This document shows positions 1-8,100 of a DNA stretch of 20,938 nucleotides, one piece after another. The notes under the pieces are model-generated. The model saw nothing but the letters and a program-made list of their open reading frames with translations. It was not told the origin of the DNA and did no database searches. Position 1 is the stretch's first letter. The number at the start of each line of letters is the position of its first letter. This DNA is from RGIG3528 sp045640725. GTDB taxonomy: Bacteria; Bacillota; Clostridia; Lachnospirales; Lachnospiraceae. Where the stretch lies: the NCBI GenBank assembly GCA_045640725.1, contig JAZUFN010000142.1:1-20938 (forward strand). The letters are read 5' to 3'. The position numbers were made by a program, and so were the translations under genes.

Positions 1-518
1 ATATGCTCGGAAAGGTTAATAAGGTTCTTGCTGTTCTCTGTAAGAAGAACTGCTGTACCAACAACCATATCTACCTGATCAAGCTGGTTCTTCCAGTAGT
101 TGAACTCGTCCTTTGCAGAACCTGAACCCTGGAACTTATCCTCGAATGTAACACCAAGTCTATTCTCGAGTTCTTCCCAAGTTGGCTTAAGATCGCCTGT
201 CTTGTAAGTCTTGCCATTTGCAAGTGTAATACCTGAGCCTGCCTTGCTGGCATCGAATGTAATACCGTTTGTAGGCTTCTGGTAGCCACATGCCATACGA
301 AGAACGGTACCCTTTGTGAACTTAAGATCAGGTGTCTCAAGATCGCCCATCTCCCATGTCTTATCGATAGGATCTGAAGGGGTGTCATCGTCATTTGGTG
401 TCTTTGTAGGCACTGGAGAAGGTGTAGTAGTGTTGCCACCCTTTCCACAAGCCGCAAGAGATCCAACCATCATTGTTGCCGCAAGAAGCATAGCAGCAAA
501 TCTCTTTGCATTTTTCAT
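1..518 (-). CDS. ABC transporter sugar-binding lipoprotein, N-terminal part (cut by window edge)
   Basis: This reading frame is open from the start at 518 to the left edge, giving about 172 residues of what is usually a 500-550 residue protein. It begins with a lipoprotein signal: MKNAKR, a hydrophobic stretch, then the lipobox LAAC with Cys24 as the predicted lipidated residue. A Thr/Pro/Asp-rich linker follows (about residues 28-50), then a folded region with WEELENRLGVTFE and later DMVVGTAVLL. This matches the N-terminal lobe of LplA-type extracellular solute-binding proteins. The start is fixed by AAGGAGG about ten bases upstream. It is the fourth gene of the importer operon, 60 bases after the LplC-type permease. 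Role, by family: it captures an oligosaccharide or sugar at the outer membrane face and delivers it to the permease pair. The substrate cannot be read from the sequence. No truncation is visible other than the window edge. Confidence 0.88.
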   Translation of the reverse strand, partial: MKNAKRFAAMLLAATMMVGSLAACGKGGNTTTPSPVPTKTPNDDDTPSDPIDKTWEMGDLETPDLKFTKGTVLRMACGYQKPTNGITFDASKAGSGITLANGKTYKTGDLKPTWEELENRLGVTFEDKFQGSGSAKDEFNYWKNQLDQVDMVVGTAVLLTENSKNLINLSEH

Positions 519-546
519 AAAATAAATCCTCCTTAATTTATATTGA

Positions 547-561
547 ACTGCTCAAAGCAGT
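547..561 (-). other. Hairpin between lplC-type permease and binding-protein gene
   Basis: A perfect six-base inverted repeat ACTGCT-caa-AGCAGT lies in the 60-base gap between the permease stop and the ribosome site of the lipoprotein gene. On the minus strand it is not followed by a T-tract, so it looks less like a terminator than a 5' or 3' mRNA-stabilising hairpin. Such hairpins are common next to binding-protein genes, whose product is needed in excess over the permeases. The role is inferred. Confidence 0.4.
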
Positions 562-578
562 ATCAACCGAAGTGAATA

Positions 579-1469
579 TCATTCCTTAACGCCGCCGGCA
601 TTAGTACCCTTTGCAAAGTACTTCTGAATGAATGGATAAATAATAAGAATAGGAACAATAGAACATACAATCAGTGCGTAAATAACGGAGTTGATGGAGT
701 ATGCTCTATCCCATGCTGCGATTCGGTCCGAATCACTCAGCTCTTCCAGAGTCTCACGAACGAATACCTGAAGAGGCTTCTCGTAACGATTTCCAATCAT
801 CTGCTTTGCCCAGAAGTAACCATTCCATCTGGATACTGCAAAGAAGAGGGAAACTGTAGCGATTGTGGACTTACTCATAGGAATATATACATTTTTAAGT
901 ACCTGGAACTCTGTAGCACCATCTACGATAGCAGCCTCCTCAATCTCGGAAGGAACACCTTCAAAGGCATTTCTAAGGAGAATGATATTCATAGCGGCCA
1001 TACCCATGGCAATAACTACCAGCCACTTATCATCTGTAATACCAAGCTTATCCAGAGTCTTACCTGTAGCAATGTAGTTCAGGTACTGAGGTACAAGACC
1101 TGCAGAAAACCACATTGTAAATACCAGGAAGAAATTGAAGAACTTTCTGAACATCAATCTCTTTTTGGAAAGAGCGTAAGCACCAAGTATGGAGTAAAGC
1201 AGCGACCAGATGGTACCATAGAATGTCAGGAAAAGTGTATTTGAGTATGCATTCCAGAAGAGGTTATCAGAGAACATGGACTTAAATGCGTCGAACTGAA
1301 GTCCCTTAGGGAATAATACTATTTCATTGTAATCAACATATGTTCTGCCACTTAAGGATGCTGATATCGCATAAACAAAAGGATATAAGCAGGCTAATGC
1401 AAACAATGTAAGAAAAAGATAGCTGATGATTTTGAAAATCAGCTCTGAGATCTCGAGTCTTCTTTTCAT
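579..1469 (-). CDS. ABC sugar transporter permease, LplC/YtcP type
   Basis: This is the inner-membrane subunit of a carbohydrate importer of the CUT1/MalG class, 296 residues, the usual length. Hydrophobic segments lie at about residues 11-36, 73-97, 109-129, 148-166, 200-215 and 258-280, giving six membrane spans. The cytoplasmic EAA loop that docks on the ATPase is visible at 176-197 (EEAAIVDGATE, with the conserved Gly184). The end FAKGTNAGGVKE fits the C-terminal signature of LplC-like permeases. The start at 1469 is supported by TTGGAGAT about seven bases upstream. It lies 21 bases after the LplB-type permease, with which it should form the translocation heterodimer. No ATPase gene is nearby. 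Importers of this class commonly use a shared MsmX-type ATPase encoded elsewhere, which is an inference here. The substrate is unknown. Confidence 0.9.
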   Translation of the reverse strand: MKRRLEISELIFKIISYLFLTLFALACLYPFVYAISASLSGRTYVDYNEIVLFPKGLQFDAFKSMFSDNLFWNAYSNTLFLTFYGTIWSLLYSILGAYALSKKRLMFRKFFNFFLVFTMWFSAGLVPQYLNYIATGKTLDKLGITDDKWLVVIAMGMAAMNIILLRNAFEGVPSEIEEAAIVDGATEFQVLKNVYIPMSKSTIATVSLFFAVSRWNGYFWAKQMIGNRYEKPLQVFVRETLEELSDSDRIAAWDRAYSINSVIYALIVCSIVPILIIYPFIQKYFAKGTNAGGVKE

Positions 1470-1490
1470 TTTATTATCTCCAATTCGTTA

Positions 1491-2537
1491 TTAGTACAGT
1501 GATGTATTGGACGCCTTACGAGCAATAGTATTAGCACCAATTACCAGCAACATACCAATAATGTTGTTCATCATTTCTGCGGCAGATGCCAAGCCCTGAT
1601 TTGTCTCACTGATTCTCCAAGCCAGAGTAGAAACTACGTCTGCGGTCTTGTATGTAAGCGGATCGTAGAGAAGGATAACTTTCTCGTATCCGATACTCAA
1701 GAGGGAACCAATTCTTGTAATAAGCATAATAACTACTGTAGAAAGAATACTTGGAAGCACAACGTATCTCATCTGAGCCATCTTGCCGGCACCATCTATC
1801 TGTGCAGCCTCATAGCTGGTAGGAGCGATTGCAATAATGGCTGCGAAGTAAACGATACTGTCATAGCCAGCGCCTTCCCAAATACCACTTATCTGATAAA
1901 TGGCTCTGAAGAATACCGGATCTCTTAAAAGACCGGTCTGGGCCGCGCTCTCCGAAATCAATCCCAGATGAACCAATGCCTGAGAAATAATACCGTAGTT
2001 ACTGAGGATGGAATCCGGTCTGACAAGCATTGTGATAAGGGAAGTCATAACTACTGTAGACATGAACTTAGGAATATATGTGAGAACCTGAAGGGCAGAT
2101 CTCATAATATTTGATCTGATTTCATTAAAGAACAGTGCTACGATAATCGGCATCGGGAAACCAAAACAGAGACCGTAGAATGAAAGCAGGAAAGTATTTC
2201 TAAGTGCAGTCCAGAACTTTATGGAGTACTCAGGATCGGAGAAAATAAGAGCCTTGAAATTGGCAAAACCCTTATAGACCTGCTGAGATACTGCAACAGA
2301 CTCCTTATTAATCTTGAAGCATCCCAGGAGTTCGTACATTGGGAAATATCTCCAAAACAGGAATACCAGAATCATAGGCACCAGCATAAGATACAAGCGC
2401 CAGTCCTTTCCGATGGTCCTTAAAACTCCCAACCAGTAATGCTTTTCTACATCATCTCTTACAAGCTGCTCGGGATCCTCGTGATACTTCCCGGTAGCCT
2501 TATCATAAATAAGATAATCTGATGCTTTGGCTTTCAT
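1491..2537 (-). CDS. ABC sugar transporter permease, LplB type
   Basis: This is the partner permease of the CUT1 importer, 348 residues from the chosen start. A hydrophilic, charged N-terminal stretch of about 45 residues, longer than is usual for LplB, precedes the first membrane span (about 48-66). Further spans lie at about 113-137, 149-171, 226-240, 262-284 and 322-338. The EAA loop reads YEAAQIDGAGKMAQMRYVVLP at 242-262 with Gly249. It ends in SLY, close to the SLW end common in this family. I chose the start at 2537 because AGGAGG sits just upstream. A longer frame starting at 2606 would overlap the preceding gene and lacks a ribosome site of this quality. The gene lies 37 bases after the small membrane protein and 21 before the second permease, so it is part of one transcript. 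Confidence 0.88.
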   Translation of the reverse strand: MKAKASDYLIYDKATGKYHEDPEQLVRDDVEKHYWLGVLRTIGKDWRLYLMLVPMILVFLFWRYFPMYELLGCFKINKESVAVSQQVYKGFANFKALIFSDPEYSIKFWTALRNTFLLSFYGLCFGFPMPIIVALFFNEIRSNIMRSALQVLTYIPKFMSTVVMTSLITMLVRPDSILSNYGIISQALVHLGLISESAAQTGLLRDPVFFRAIYQISGIWEGAGYDSIVYFAAIIAIAPTSYEAAQIDGAGKMAQMRYVVLPSILSTVVIMLITRIGSLLSIGYEKVILLYDPLTYKTADVVSTLAWRISETNQGLASAAEMMNNIIGMLLVIGANTIARKASNTSLY

Positions 2538-2574
2538 AAATGTCCTCCTGAAAAAACCTGTAGTAAAATCTTTA

Positions 2575-3153
2575 TCATTCTCGTTCTCTGACCTGACGCT
2601 CTTCATTCATGCGTCGTATATAAGAACGCTGATTTTCAAATAAACCTTCCGCCTGCCTGGATATCAGAACCACCACCAGTGCAAAAATACCACTCAGAGC
2701 ATCTGTTGCAATAAACTGGAAAATCATTCTGATGTCATTTCCCATCACAGTGGATACTCCCCATCTGCCAAGCTGTTGAAGAAGAAAAACTATAATTACA
2801 TATACAATAGTAAGAAACGCGCTCTGCTTCACTCTGTCGTAGCCCACCAATTTTAAGAAAAGAAGAGCCAGCAGTGTAAAAAGATTACCAACGCAATAAA
2901 TAATATACTGAGAAGGATTTGCTCCGGAAGCTATGCAAAGCACCAAACCGGATACTACTGCCGAGATGCCTGCGAAGCCTCCCCACCTCATCATCTCCAG
3001 CGATATAAACACTGTGGCCAGAGACAGAGTATAGGCCAGCTCAGGGAACCAAACATTAGCTCCTTTTGCTATGATCGTCTCCAATACGATGAAAACCACC
3101 GTCAGCATGGTCATGTTTATTAATCTGTACTGATTAAATGTAAGCGCTTTCAT
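2575..3153 (-). CDS. Small polytopic membrane protein of unknown function, first gene of importer operon
   Basis: I do not recognise this 192-residue protein with confidence. It has five or six hydrophobic segments (about residues 13-31, 40-55, 60-80, 83-101, 109-125 and 142-163) and a charged, Arg/Glu-rich cytoplasmic tail ending RQVRERE. The size and layout recall S-components of ECF vitamin transporters, but I see no diagnostic motif and no ECF T or A component nearby. It is the first gene after a strong promoter and lies 37 bases before the LplB-type permease, so it probably serves the same sugar uptake or sensing process. The start is uncertain. ATG at 3153 has only AGGTGA at long spacing, while an in-frame GTG at 3171 (six residues longer) has no clear ribosome site. 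Confidence 0.7.
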   Translation of the reverse strand: MKALTFNQYRLINMTMLTVVFIVLETIIAKGANVWFPELAYTLSLATVFISLEMMRWGGFAGISAVVSGLVLCIASGANPSQYIIYCVGNLFTLLALLFLKLVGYDRVKQSAFLTIVYVIIVFLLQQLGRWGVSTVMGNDIRMIFQFIATDALSGIFALVVVLISRQAEGLFENQRSYIRRMNEERQVRERE

Positions 3154-3192
3154 AATTTTTACACAATTCACCTATCGCATAATTGTGACGAC

Positions 3193-3221
3193 ATTATACA
3201 CCCCCTTTTCTCATTAGTCAA
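3193..3221 (-). promoter_or_regulatory. SigA-type promoter of the sugar importer operon
   Basis: Read on the minus strand this is TTGACT, a 17-base spacer, then TATAAT (5/6 and 6/6 matches to the vegetative consensus at ideal spacing). Transcription should start near 3186, about 30 bases before the first start codon. It is one of the best promoters in the window. Confidence 0.8.
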
Positions 3222-3233
3222 TAAAAAATAACA

Positions 3234-3253
3234 ATGTTTTATGTGAAAAACAT
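3234..3253. promoter_or_regulatory. Inverted repeat upstream of importer promoter (operator candidate)
   Basis: The perfect seven-base arms ATGTTTT and AAAACAT are separated by six bases. The site ends 12 bases upstream of the -35 hexamer of the importer promoter, which is where an activator would bind. No regulator gene adjoins it, so its ligand protein is unknown. Confidence 0.35.
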
Positions 3254-3390
3254 AGAAATAATTGTAAGTGTTGCATAAAATAAGCTGTGTTAATATATGT
3301 TTATTAAGGAAAACTATAAAAAAAGTATAAATTTCTGCACGATATCAGGGCAATTTTTCCGGTTACCTATACTCTTTTAATAACGTTTTA

Positions 3391-3426
3391 AGAAAACGTT
3401 TACATCTTTTTGTATATGTTTACATA
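3391..3426. promoter_or_regulatory. cre/LacI-family-like operator with tandem GTTTACAT sites
   Basis: AGAAAACGTTTACA at 3391-3404 matches 13 of 14 positions of the catabolite-responsive element pattern TGWAARCGYTWNCW as I remember it. The last part, GTTTACAT (3398-3405), recurs at 3418-3425 inside the palindrome TATGT-tt-ACATA, exactly 20 bases (about two helical turns) away. The pair lies upstream of the pap2 promoter (-35 at 3444) and about 170 bases upstream of the divergent importer promoter, so it could serve either. CcpA or another LacI-family protein is the inferred binder. Confidence 0.5.
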
Positions 3427-3443
3427 AATAAGGCCAATTCGAC

Positions 3444-3472
3444 TTGTAAGTGCCTTTCAAAAAAGGTATAAT
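3444..3472 (+). promoter_or_regulatory. SigA-type promoter of the PAP2 gene
   Basis: TTGTAA (4/6), a 17-base spacer, then a perfect TATAAT at 3467-3472. Predicted transcription start is near 3479, about 45 bases before the phosphatase start codon. The final two bases of the -10 box are part of the inverted repeat 3471-3508. Confidence 0.65.
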
Positions 3473-3526
3473 TGTTAAAAATAGTTCAAGGAGAGCCATT
3501 TTAACAATGGCGTACAATTAACAATG
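3471..3526 (+). promoter_or_regulatory. Leader of PAP2 gene: inverted repeat, mini-ORF and repeated start block
   Basis: ATTGTTAAAA(A)T at 3471-3482 and ATTTTAACAAT at 3498-3508 form an 11-base inverted repeat with one extra A, flanking the only ribosome site, AAGGAG (3489-3494). A four-codon reading frame (Met-Ala-Tyr-Asn-stop) runs 3507-3521, and the phosphatase ATG follows two bases later at 3524. The block TTAACAATG occurs twice, at 3501-3509 and 3518-3526. The ribosome site is 12 bases from the mini-ORF and about 30 from the true start, so translation of the phosphatase may depend on the mini-ORF. Because transcription probably starts near 3479, the repeat may act as a DNA operator rather than as a full RNA hairpin. 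Confidence 0.45.
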
Positions 3527-4162
3527 CCTTCTTTCATTCAAAACATTGATGAAGCAATTCACTACACCATCCAGTCCGGATGGCACGTGGACGCCATCGA
3601 TCAGATTATGCGATTCTTTTCCGTCATCTGTAATCATGGTGAAATTTGGATCCTGTTTGCCTTGATACTTGTCATTATCCCCAAGACAAGAAAGTTCGGC
3701 TTTGCTCTTGCTTTCACCATGCTAATCGAATTTGCCCTCTGCGACGGTGTAATGAAGAACATATTTCGAAGGACCCGTCCTTATAATAGTGATTTCGCCT
3801 TACAGTACGGGTTTGTAGCCCGGCTAAAAGAACTCAAATCCTACAGCTTCCCTTCCGGCCACTCCATGGTATCAGCTGTAGCTGCGACTTCCATCTGGCA
3901 GTGCGAGGTCCATTACCTGACCGGCGATGTTGCCAAAAAACAGGTGTGGAAGCGCCACAAGATGGGTATTATATCCATTCTCATTGCAGTTACCATTATT
4001 TTTTCCAGAGTATATCTCTTCATGCACTGGCCATCAGATGTAATTACGGCAGGCCTGCTGGGCATCGTTCTTTCCATCGTTCTTTTAAATTTTGTGTACT
4101 GGCCTATTGGCAGACTGATATCCGAAAAAAAAGCAAAGAAAAAAAATAAAGCGGAGAATTAA
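3524..4162 (+). CDS. PAP2-family membrane phosphatase
   Basis: This 212-residue protein carries all three signatures of the phosphatidic acid phosphatase type 2 superfamily: KNIFRRTRP (Lys78 to Pro86), SFPSGHS (catalytic His at 113) and SRVYLFMHWPSD (Arg162, nucleophile His168, Asp172). Hydrophobic segments at about 41-53, 57-72, 114-124, 148-160 and 174-192 bracket them, and a Lys-rich tail ends the protein. By family it removes a phosphate from a lipid phosphate or undecaprenyl pyrophosphate at the outer face of the membrane. Which of these cannot be decided from sequence. An in-frame stop at 3482-3484 and no other start codon leave 3524 as the only start, although the ribosome site is 30 bases away. 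The gene is monocistronic and divergent from the importer operon. Confidence 0.88.
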   Translation: MPSFIQNIDEAIHYTIQSGWHVDAIDQIMRFFSVICNHGEIWILFALILVIIPKTRKFGFALAFTMLIEFALCDGVMKNIFRRTRPYNSDFALQYGFVARLKELKSYSFPSGHSMVSAVAATSIWQCEVHYLTGDVAKKQVWKRHKMGIISILIAVTIIFSRVYLFMHWPSDVITAGLLGIVLSIVLLNFVYWPIGRLISEKKAKKKNKAEN

Positions 4163-4176
4163 ATCCCCGCTTTTTT
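4148..4176. terminator. Bidirectional terminator between PAP2 gene and prsA-like gene
   Basis: AAAGCGG (4148-4154) pairs with CCGCTTT (4167-4173). On the plus strand a run of Ts follows, and on the minus strand the A-rich tail before 4148 reads as a T-tract. It overlaps the PAP2 stop codon and ends a few bases before the convergent lipoprotein stop at 4182, so it should stop both transcripts. Confidence 0.8.
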
Positions 4177-4181
4177 ATTGC

Positions 4182-5168
4182 CTACTTTAGTTTAAGGCTG
4201 TTCCATACCCTCTGATTAATCTCGATATCTGCGCTGTCCCGCCAGTTATTTGATACTTTTTCAAAGGCCGCTTTCTGCCTCTCCAGAATAATCTCTTCCT
4301 TTTTAGCCAGGGTAGCGTCCAGGTCCAGCTGTGCAACACAGTAAAAGATAAAGAAATAGTCTTTAGCTTCCACTATCTGACTAATGGTTTTATCCGCCAG
4401 CAGAAGTGCTTCTTCTGCCCCCTCCGGCACATCCTCCTTACCTACATAAAAATCCAGATATTCCGCTGCCTCAGTAACAGATGTGGCGTAATTCAGGAAG
4501 TTTTTCGCAGCCTTGGCCTCCTTTAGCAAGTTCTGCATTCTCTTTAATATATCCTGTTTTTCACTGTCACTGTACTCAGCCCTTACTCCGTCTGAGCCAA
4601 TCTTATATTTTCTTATGGCAATGGAATAGAGATGATGACGCTGAGCTTCCTCAGTGGGAATATTGGTATCGATATTAAGCGTTGCCTGCTCAAACACCTT
4701 TTTGGCCAGTGCATTATCTGCGTACACCTTATGAACGGTCTCTTTGTTTATGCCTCTTGAAGCTGCCAGCTCGTTATCGATTTTGGCCATATAGGCCGCT
4801 GTCTGCTGATCTACCTGCAGCATTTCATCATTGGTGAGAGTGACGTTAAGCTCCGCCGCCTTACTGCAAACCAGCTTAATGTATACGATATCCTCCAGTA
4901 CCCGGGCTTTCACCTTTTCCTGCAAAGTTTCTCCCTTTTCCCCTACCTGAAAATCCCAGATAGCCTGACCATAGTACTTTTCGTACTCGGTACGGGAGGC
5001 ATCCAGATATACCAGGGCTTCATGATAATCTATCTGAGTATCACCTACCCTCATAAATGCATCGCTGTTCCACTTTGTTTCTTTTTTCGAAAAAGGATTG
5101 GGGATGCTGCAGCCCGAAATAAAAAGGCATAGCAACAAGCCCAATATCACTATGTTTCTTTTACTCAT
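4182..5168 (-). CDS. SurA/PrsA-like lipoprotein (possible foldase), third gene of pth-mfd operon
   Basis: This 328-residue protein has a lipoprotein signal peptide with lipobox ISGC (Cys20). It is followed by a short linker and a mostly helical, charged body. The layout (AFMRVGDTQIDYHEALVYL, then long helices, then a C-terminal helix with EIILERQKAAFEKV) resembles the N-terminal chaperone lobe of SurA/PrsA proteins. I cannot see a convincing parvulin active-site motif, so prolyl isomerase activity is doubtful. Its ATG overlaps the mfd TGA in ATGA, indicating translational coupling, and a PrsA-type gene after mfd is a familiar arrangement in clostridia. It probably assists folding of secreted proteins between membrane and wall. 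It could also be a structural lipoprotein with only the SurA_N fold. Confidence 0.6.
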   Translation of the reverse strand: MSKRNIVILGLLLCLFISGCSIPNPFSKKETKWNSDAFMRVGDTQIDYHEALVYLDASRTEYEKYYGQAIWDFQVGEKGETLQEKVKARVLEDIVYIKLVCSKAAELNVTLTNDEMLQVDQQTAAYMAKIDNELAASRGINKETVHKVYADNALAKKVFEQATLNIDTNIPTEEAQRHHLYSIAIRKYKIGSDGVRAEYSDSEKQDILKRMQNLLKEAKAAKNFLNYATSVTEAAEYLDFYVGKEDVPEGAEEALLLADKTISQIVEAKDYFFIFYCVAQLDLDATLAKKEEIILERQKAAFEKVSNNWRDSADIEINQRVWNSLKLK

Positions 5169-8100
5169 ATAAGTACCTTCATATCCTCCAGAAACCGAGT
5201 AATGCTGTCTACCAGACGTTTCTCAGTTTCCTTTTGGGTCAGCTTTTTCTTTTCCTTTGGCAAAATATAGGTGAGGCATGGATTGTCTCCCCAAGTCAGC
5301 TTTACCATAGGGGAATGAGCTGTAAGAAAACCGTCAATCAGCTCATTTTTGAAAACAGCTCTGGGATATAACCAGAATTTAATAACATCTCCGGCTGAAA
5401 CCAGCTGTGTAATATAGAGGCTGTGACACATAGCCTTTATTTTGGCTACGTGAAGCAGATTGTCTACCACTGCAGGCGGCTCTCCGTAGCGGTCCGTCAG
5501 CTCGTCCAGCACATCCATACGCTCTTCTTCCGTTTCCACCATAGCTATTCGCTTATACATATCCAGCTTTTGAGTCTCATTCTTTATATAGCTTTCAGGA
5601 ATGTAGGCATCGATGGACATTTTGATAACAGTATCAAATTCTTCCAGCTCTACTGCCTCACCCTTGGCCTTCTTTACTGCCGTATCCAGCATCTTACAAT
5701 AGAGATCGTAGCCCACTTCAGCCATGTGTCCGCTCTGTTCTGCGCCCAGCACATTACCTGCGCCTCGGATCTCCAGGTCACGCATGGCTATTCTGAATCC
5801 CGAGCCCAGCTCCGTAAAATCTCGTATCGCCTTCAGTCTCTTTTCAGCCACCTCCGTCAGCACCTGTCCGCGGCTGTACATAAGAAAAGCATAAGCTGTT
5901 CTGTCGGAGCGACCTACACGGCCACGCAGCTGATAAAGCTGGGAAAGCCCCATCTTGTCGGCATTATCAATAATTATGGTATTTACATTGGAAATATCCA
6001 ACCCTGTCTCAATTATGGTCGTAGCCACCAGTACATCTATCTCACCACTGATAAAGTCATACATGATGCGCTCCAGCTCACGCTCAGACATCTGTCCGTG
6101 GGCAAAAACAATATTCAGATCCGGCAAAAGCTCCTGCAGACGGGCAGCTCTTTCTTCGATTCCGTTTACCCTGTTATAAACAAAGTAAACCTGGCCTCCT
6201 CTGGCTACCTCTCGGGTAATCGCCTCTCGTATGAGCTCATCATTATGCTCCATAACAAAGGTCTGTATGGGCAGTCTGTCCACCGGTGCTTCCTCCAATA
6301 CAGACATGTCACGGATACCGGACAGACTCATGTGAAGGGTACGTGGAATAGGTGTGGCTGTTAAGGTAAGTACATCCACATCCTTCTTCATTTCTTTTAT
6401 TTTTTCCTTATGGGTAACACCAAAACGCTGCTCTTCATCTATGACTAAAAGGCCCAGATTTTTGAATTTGACATCCTGAGAAAGGACTCTGTGGGTACCT
6501 ATCAGGATATCTACTGTGCCGGCCGCTACTCCTTTAAGGGTCTCCCTCTGCTGGGCAGGAGTACGGAAGCGGGACAAAAGCTCCACGTTTACAGGGTATT
6601 TCATCACCCTGCTTTTAAAAGTATTATAATGCTGCTGGGCCAAAATAGTGGTAGGCACCAGCACTACGACCTGCTTATTGTCCTGAACAGCCTTAAATGC
6701 CGCTCTTAATGCTATCTCAGTTTTGCCAAATCCTACATCACCACAGATAAGGCGGTCCATAATACGATTGGACTCCATATCCCTCTTGGTATCCTCGATG
6801 GCTCTTAACTGGTCCTCAGTCTCCTGATAAGGGAACATCTCCTCAAATTCAGTGACCCAGGTATTGTCCGGAGCGAAAGCATGGCCCGGCTGAGTACTTC
6901 TGATAGCGTAAAGCTTCACCAGCTGGTCCGCAATATCGGCTACCGCATGTTTTACTCTGTCGTGAGTCCTTTTCCATTCAGTGGAATTCAGCTTATTTAC
7001 CTTGGGCTTTTTGTCTGCATCTCCGCTGGCGTATTTTTGAATAGTTTCAAGGCCTGTAGCAGGTATGTACAGTACTCCGTCGCCATACTCTATCTTGACA
7101 TAGTCCTGGGCGGTTTTGTCCTGTTCCAGCTTCTCGATACCACGGTATATACCCAGTCCGTTACGCTCATGTACTACATAGTCTCCAAAGGAGAGCTCGT
7201 GGAGTGAAAGTACTTCGCGTCCTGAAGCAGCCCTCTTCTTTTTATTTTTCTTCCTGTCTGCGCCAAAAGAATCGCCTTCGGCCAGCACCGCCACCCTGGC
7301 AGATATATACTCAAATCCCTTATGCAAAGGTCCATTGACTACTACTACCTCGCCCTGAAGTATCTCTCGCTCAGGGTCATCAACGTAAACCGCATTTACC
7401 TCTGCCTCTCTCAGCTCTTCCGTAAGTCTTCTGGCTCTGGCCTGTGAGCCGGTTACGATTACCGTCTTATACTTTTTAGCCTTAAAATTTTGTACATCAC
7501 GGACCAGAAGATCAAAGGAGGTAATGTAGTTATTGATATTTCTGGTATATATATTGTAGGATTCTTTTACTTTAATACCCGCAAAGCCGTATTCCAAAGT
7601 AGAAAGAATAGCCAGTCTTTTCCCGGAAGCCCTGGCAAAAATATCCTTATAGCCCCAGATAACATCAGCCTGGGAAGGAAGAATATAACCGTTTTCCAGA
7701 CGGCCCATCATGCCTTCCTGAAACTCCTTGGTAACAGCCTCGGCCTTTTCCTCCATACGTACGGGCTCATCAAAAATAATAATGGAATCCTTATCAAAAT
7801 AATCCACAAAGGATACCAGTCTGTCATAGAAGGATACCGCAAAGGAGTCTACCGCAGCACGGCCTCTGGTCAGTTCAATATTCTCCATGGCTGAGTGCAC
7901 GCTGTGCTTAAGTCTGGTGGCCTCCTCATTTTTTGTCATGGAGCGCAGCTTCTGCTCCTGACTTATTTCCTCTTCATCAATTCGCTGAAAACCTTCTTGC
8001 ATTTCATGATCCGTCAGCACGAATTCCGTAGCAGGATATACAGTCAGGCCGTGAATCACGGAATTTTCTCCCGATCTCTGAGACTCTGCGTCAAAGGTAC

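Noticed and set aside
71..466. 131-residue open frame on the minus strand over the left edge
   Set aside because: It is in a different frame from the binding-protein gene 1-518, is Leu/Arg/Gln-rich without domain features, and has no ribosome site. The other frame has a perfect lipobox and a ribosome site.
2538..2606. Longer N-terminus for the LplB-type permease
   Set aside because: It would overlap the preceding membrane protein gene, adds only polar residues, and the internal ATG at 2537 has AGGAGG.
5423..6364. 313-residue open frame on the plus strand inside mfd
   Set aside because: It is antisense to the conserved helicase part of mfd, with His/Tyr-rich composition, no ribosome site and no recognisable domain.
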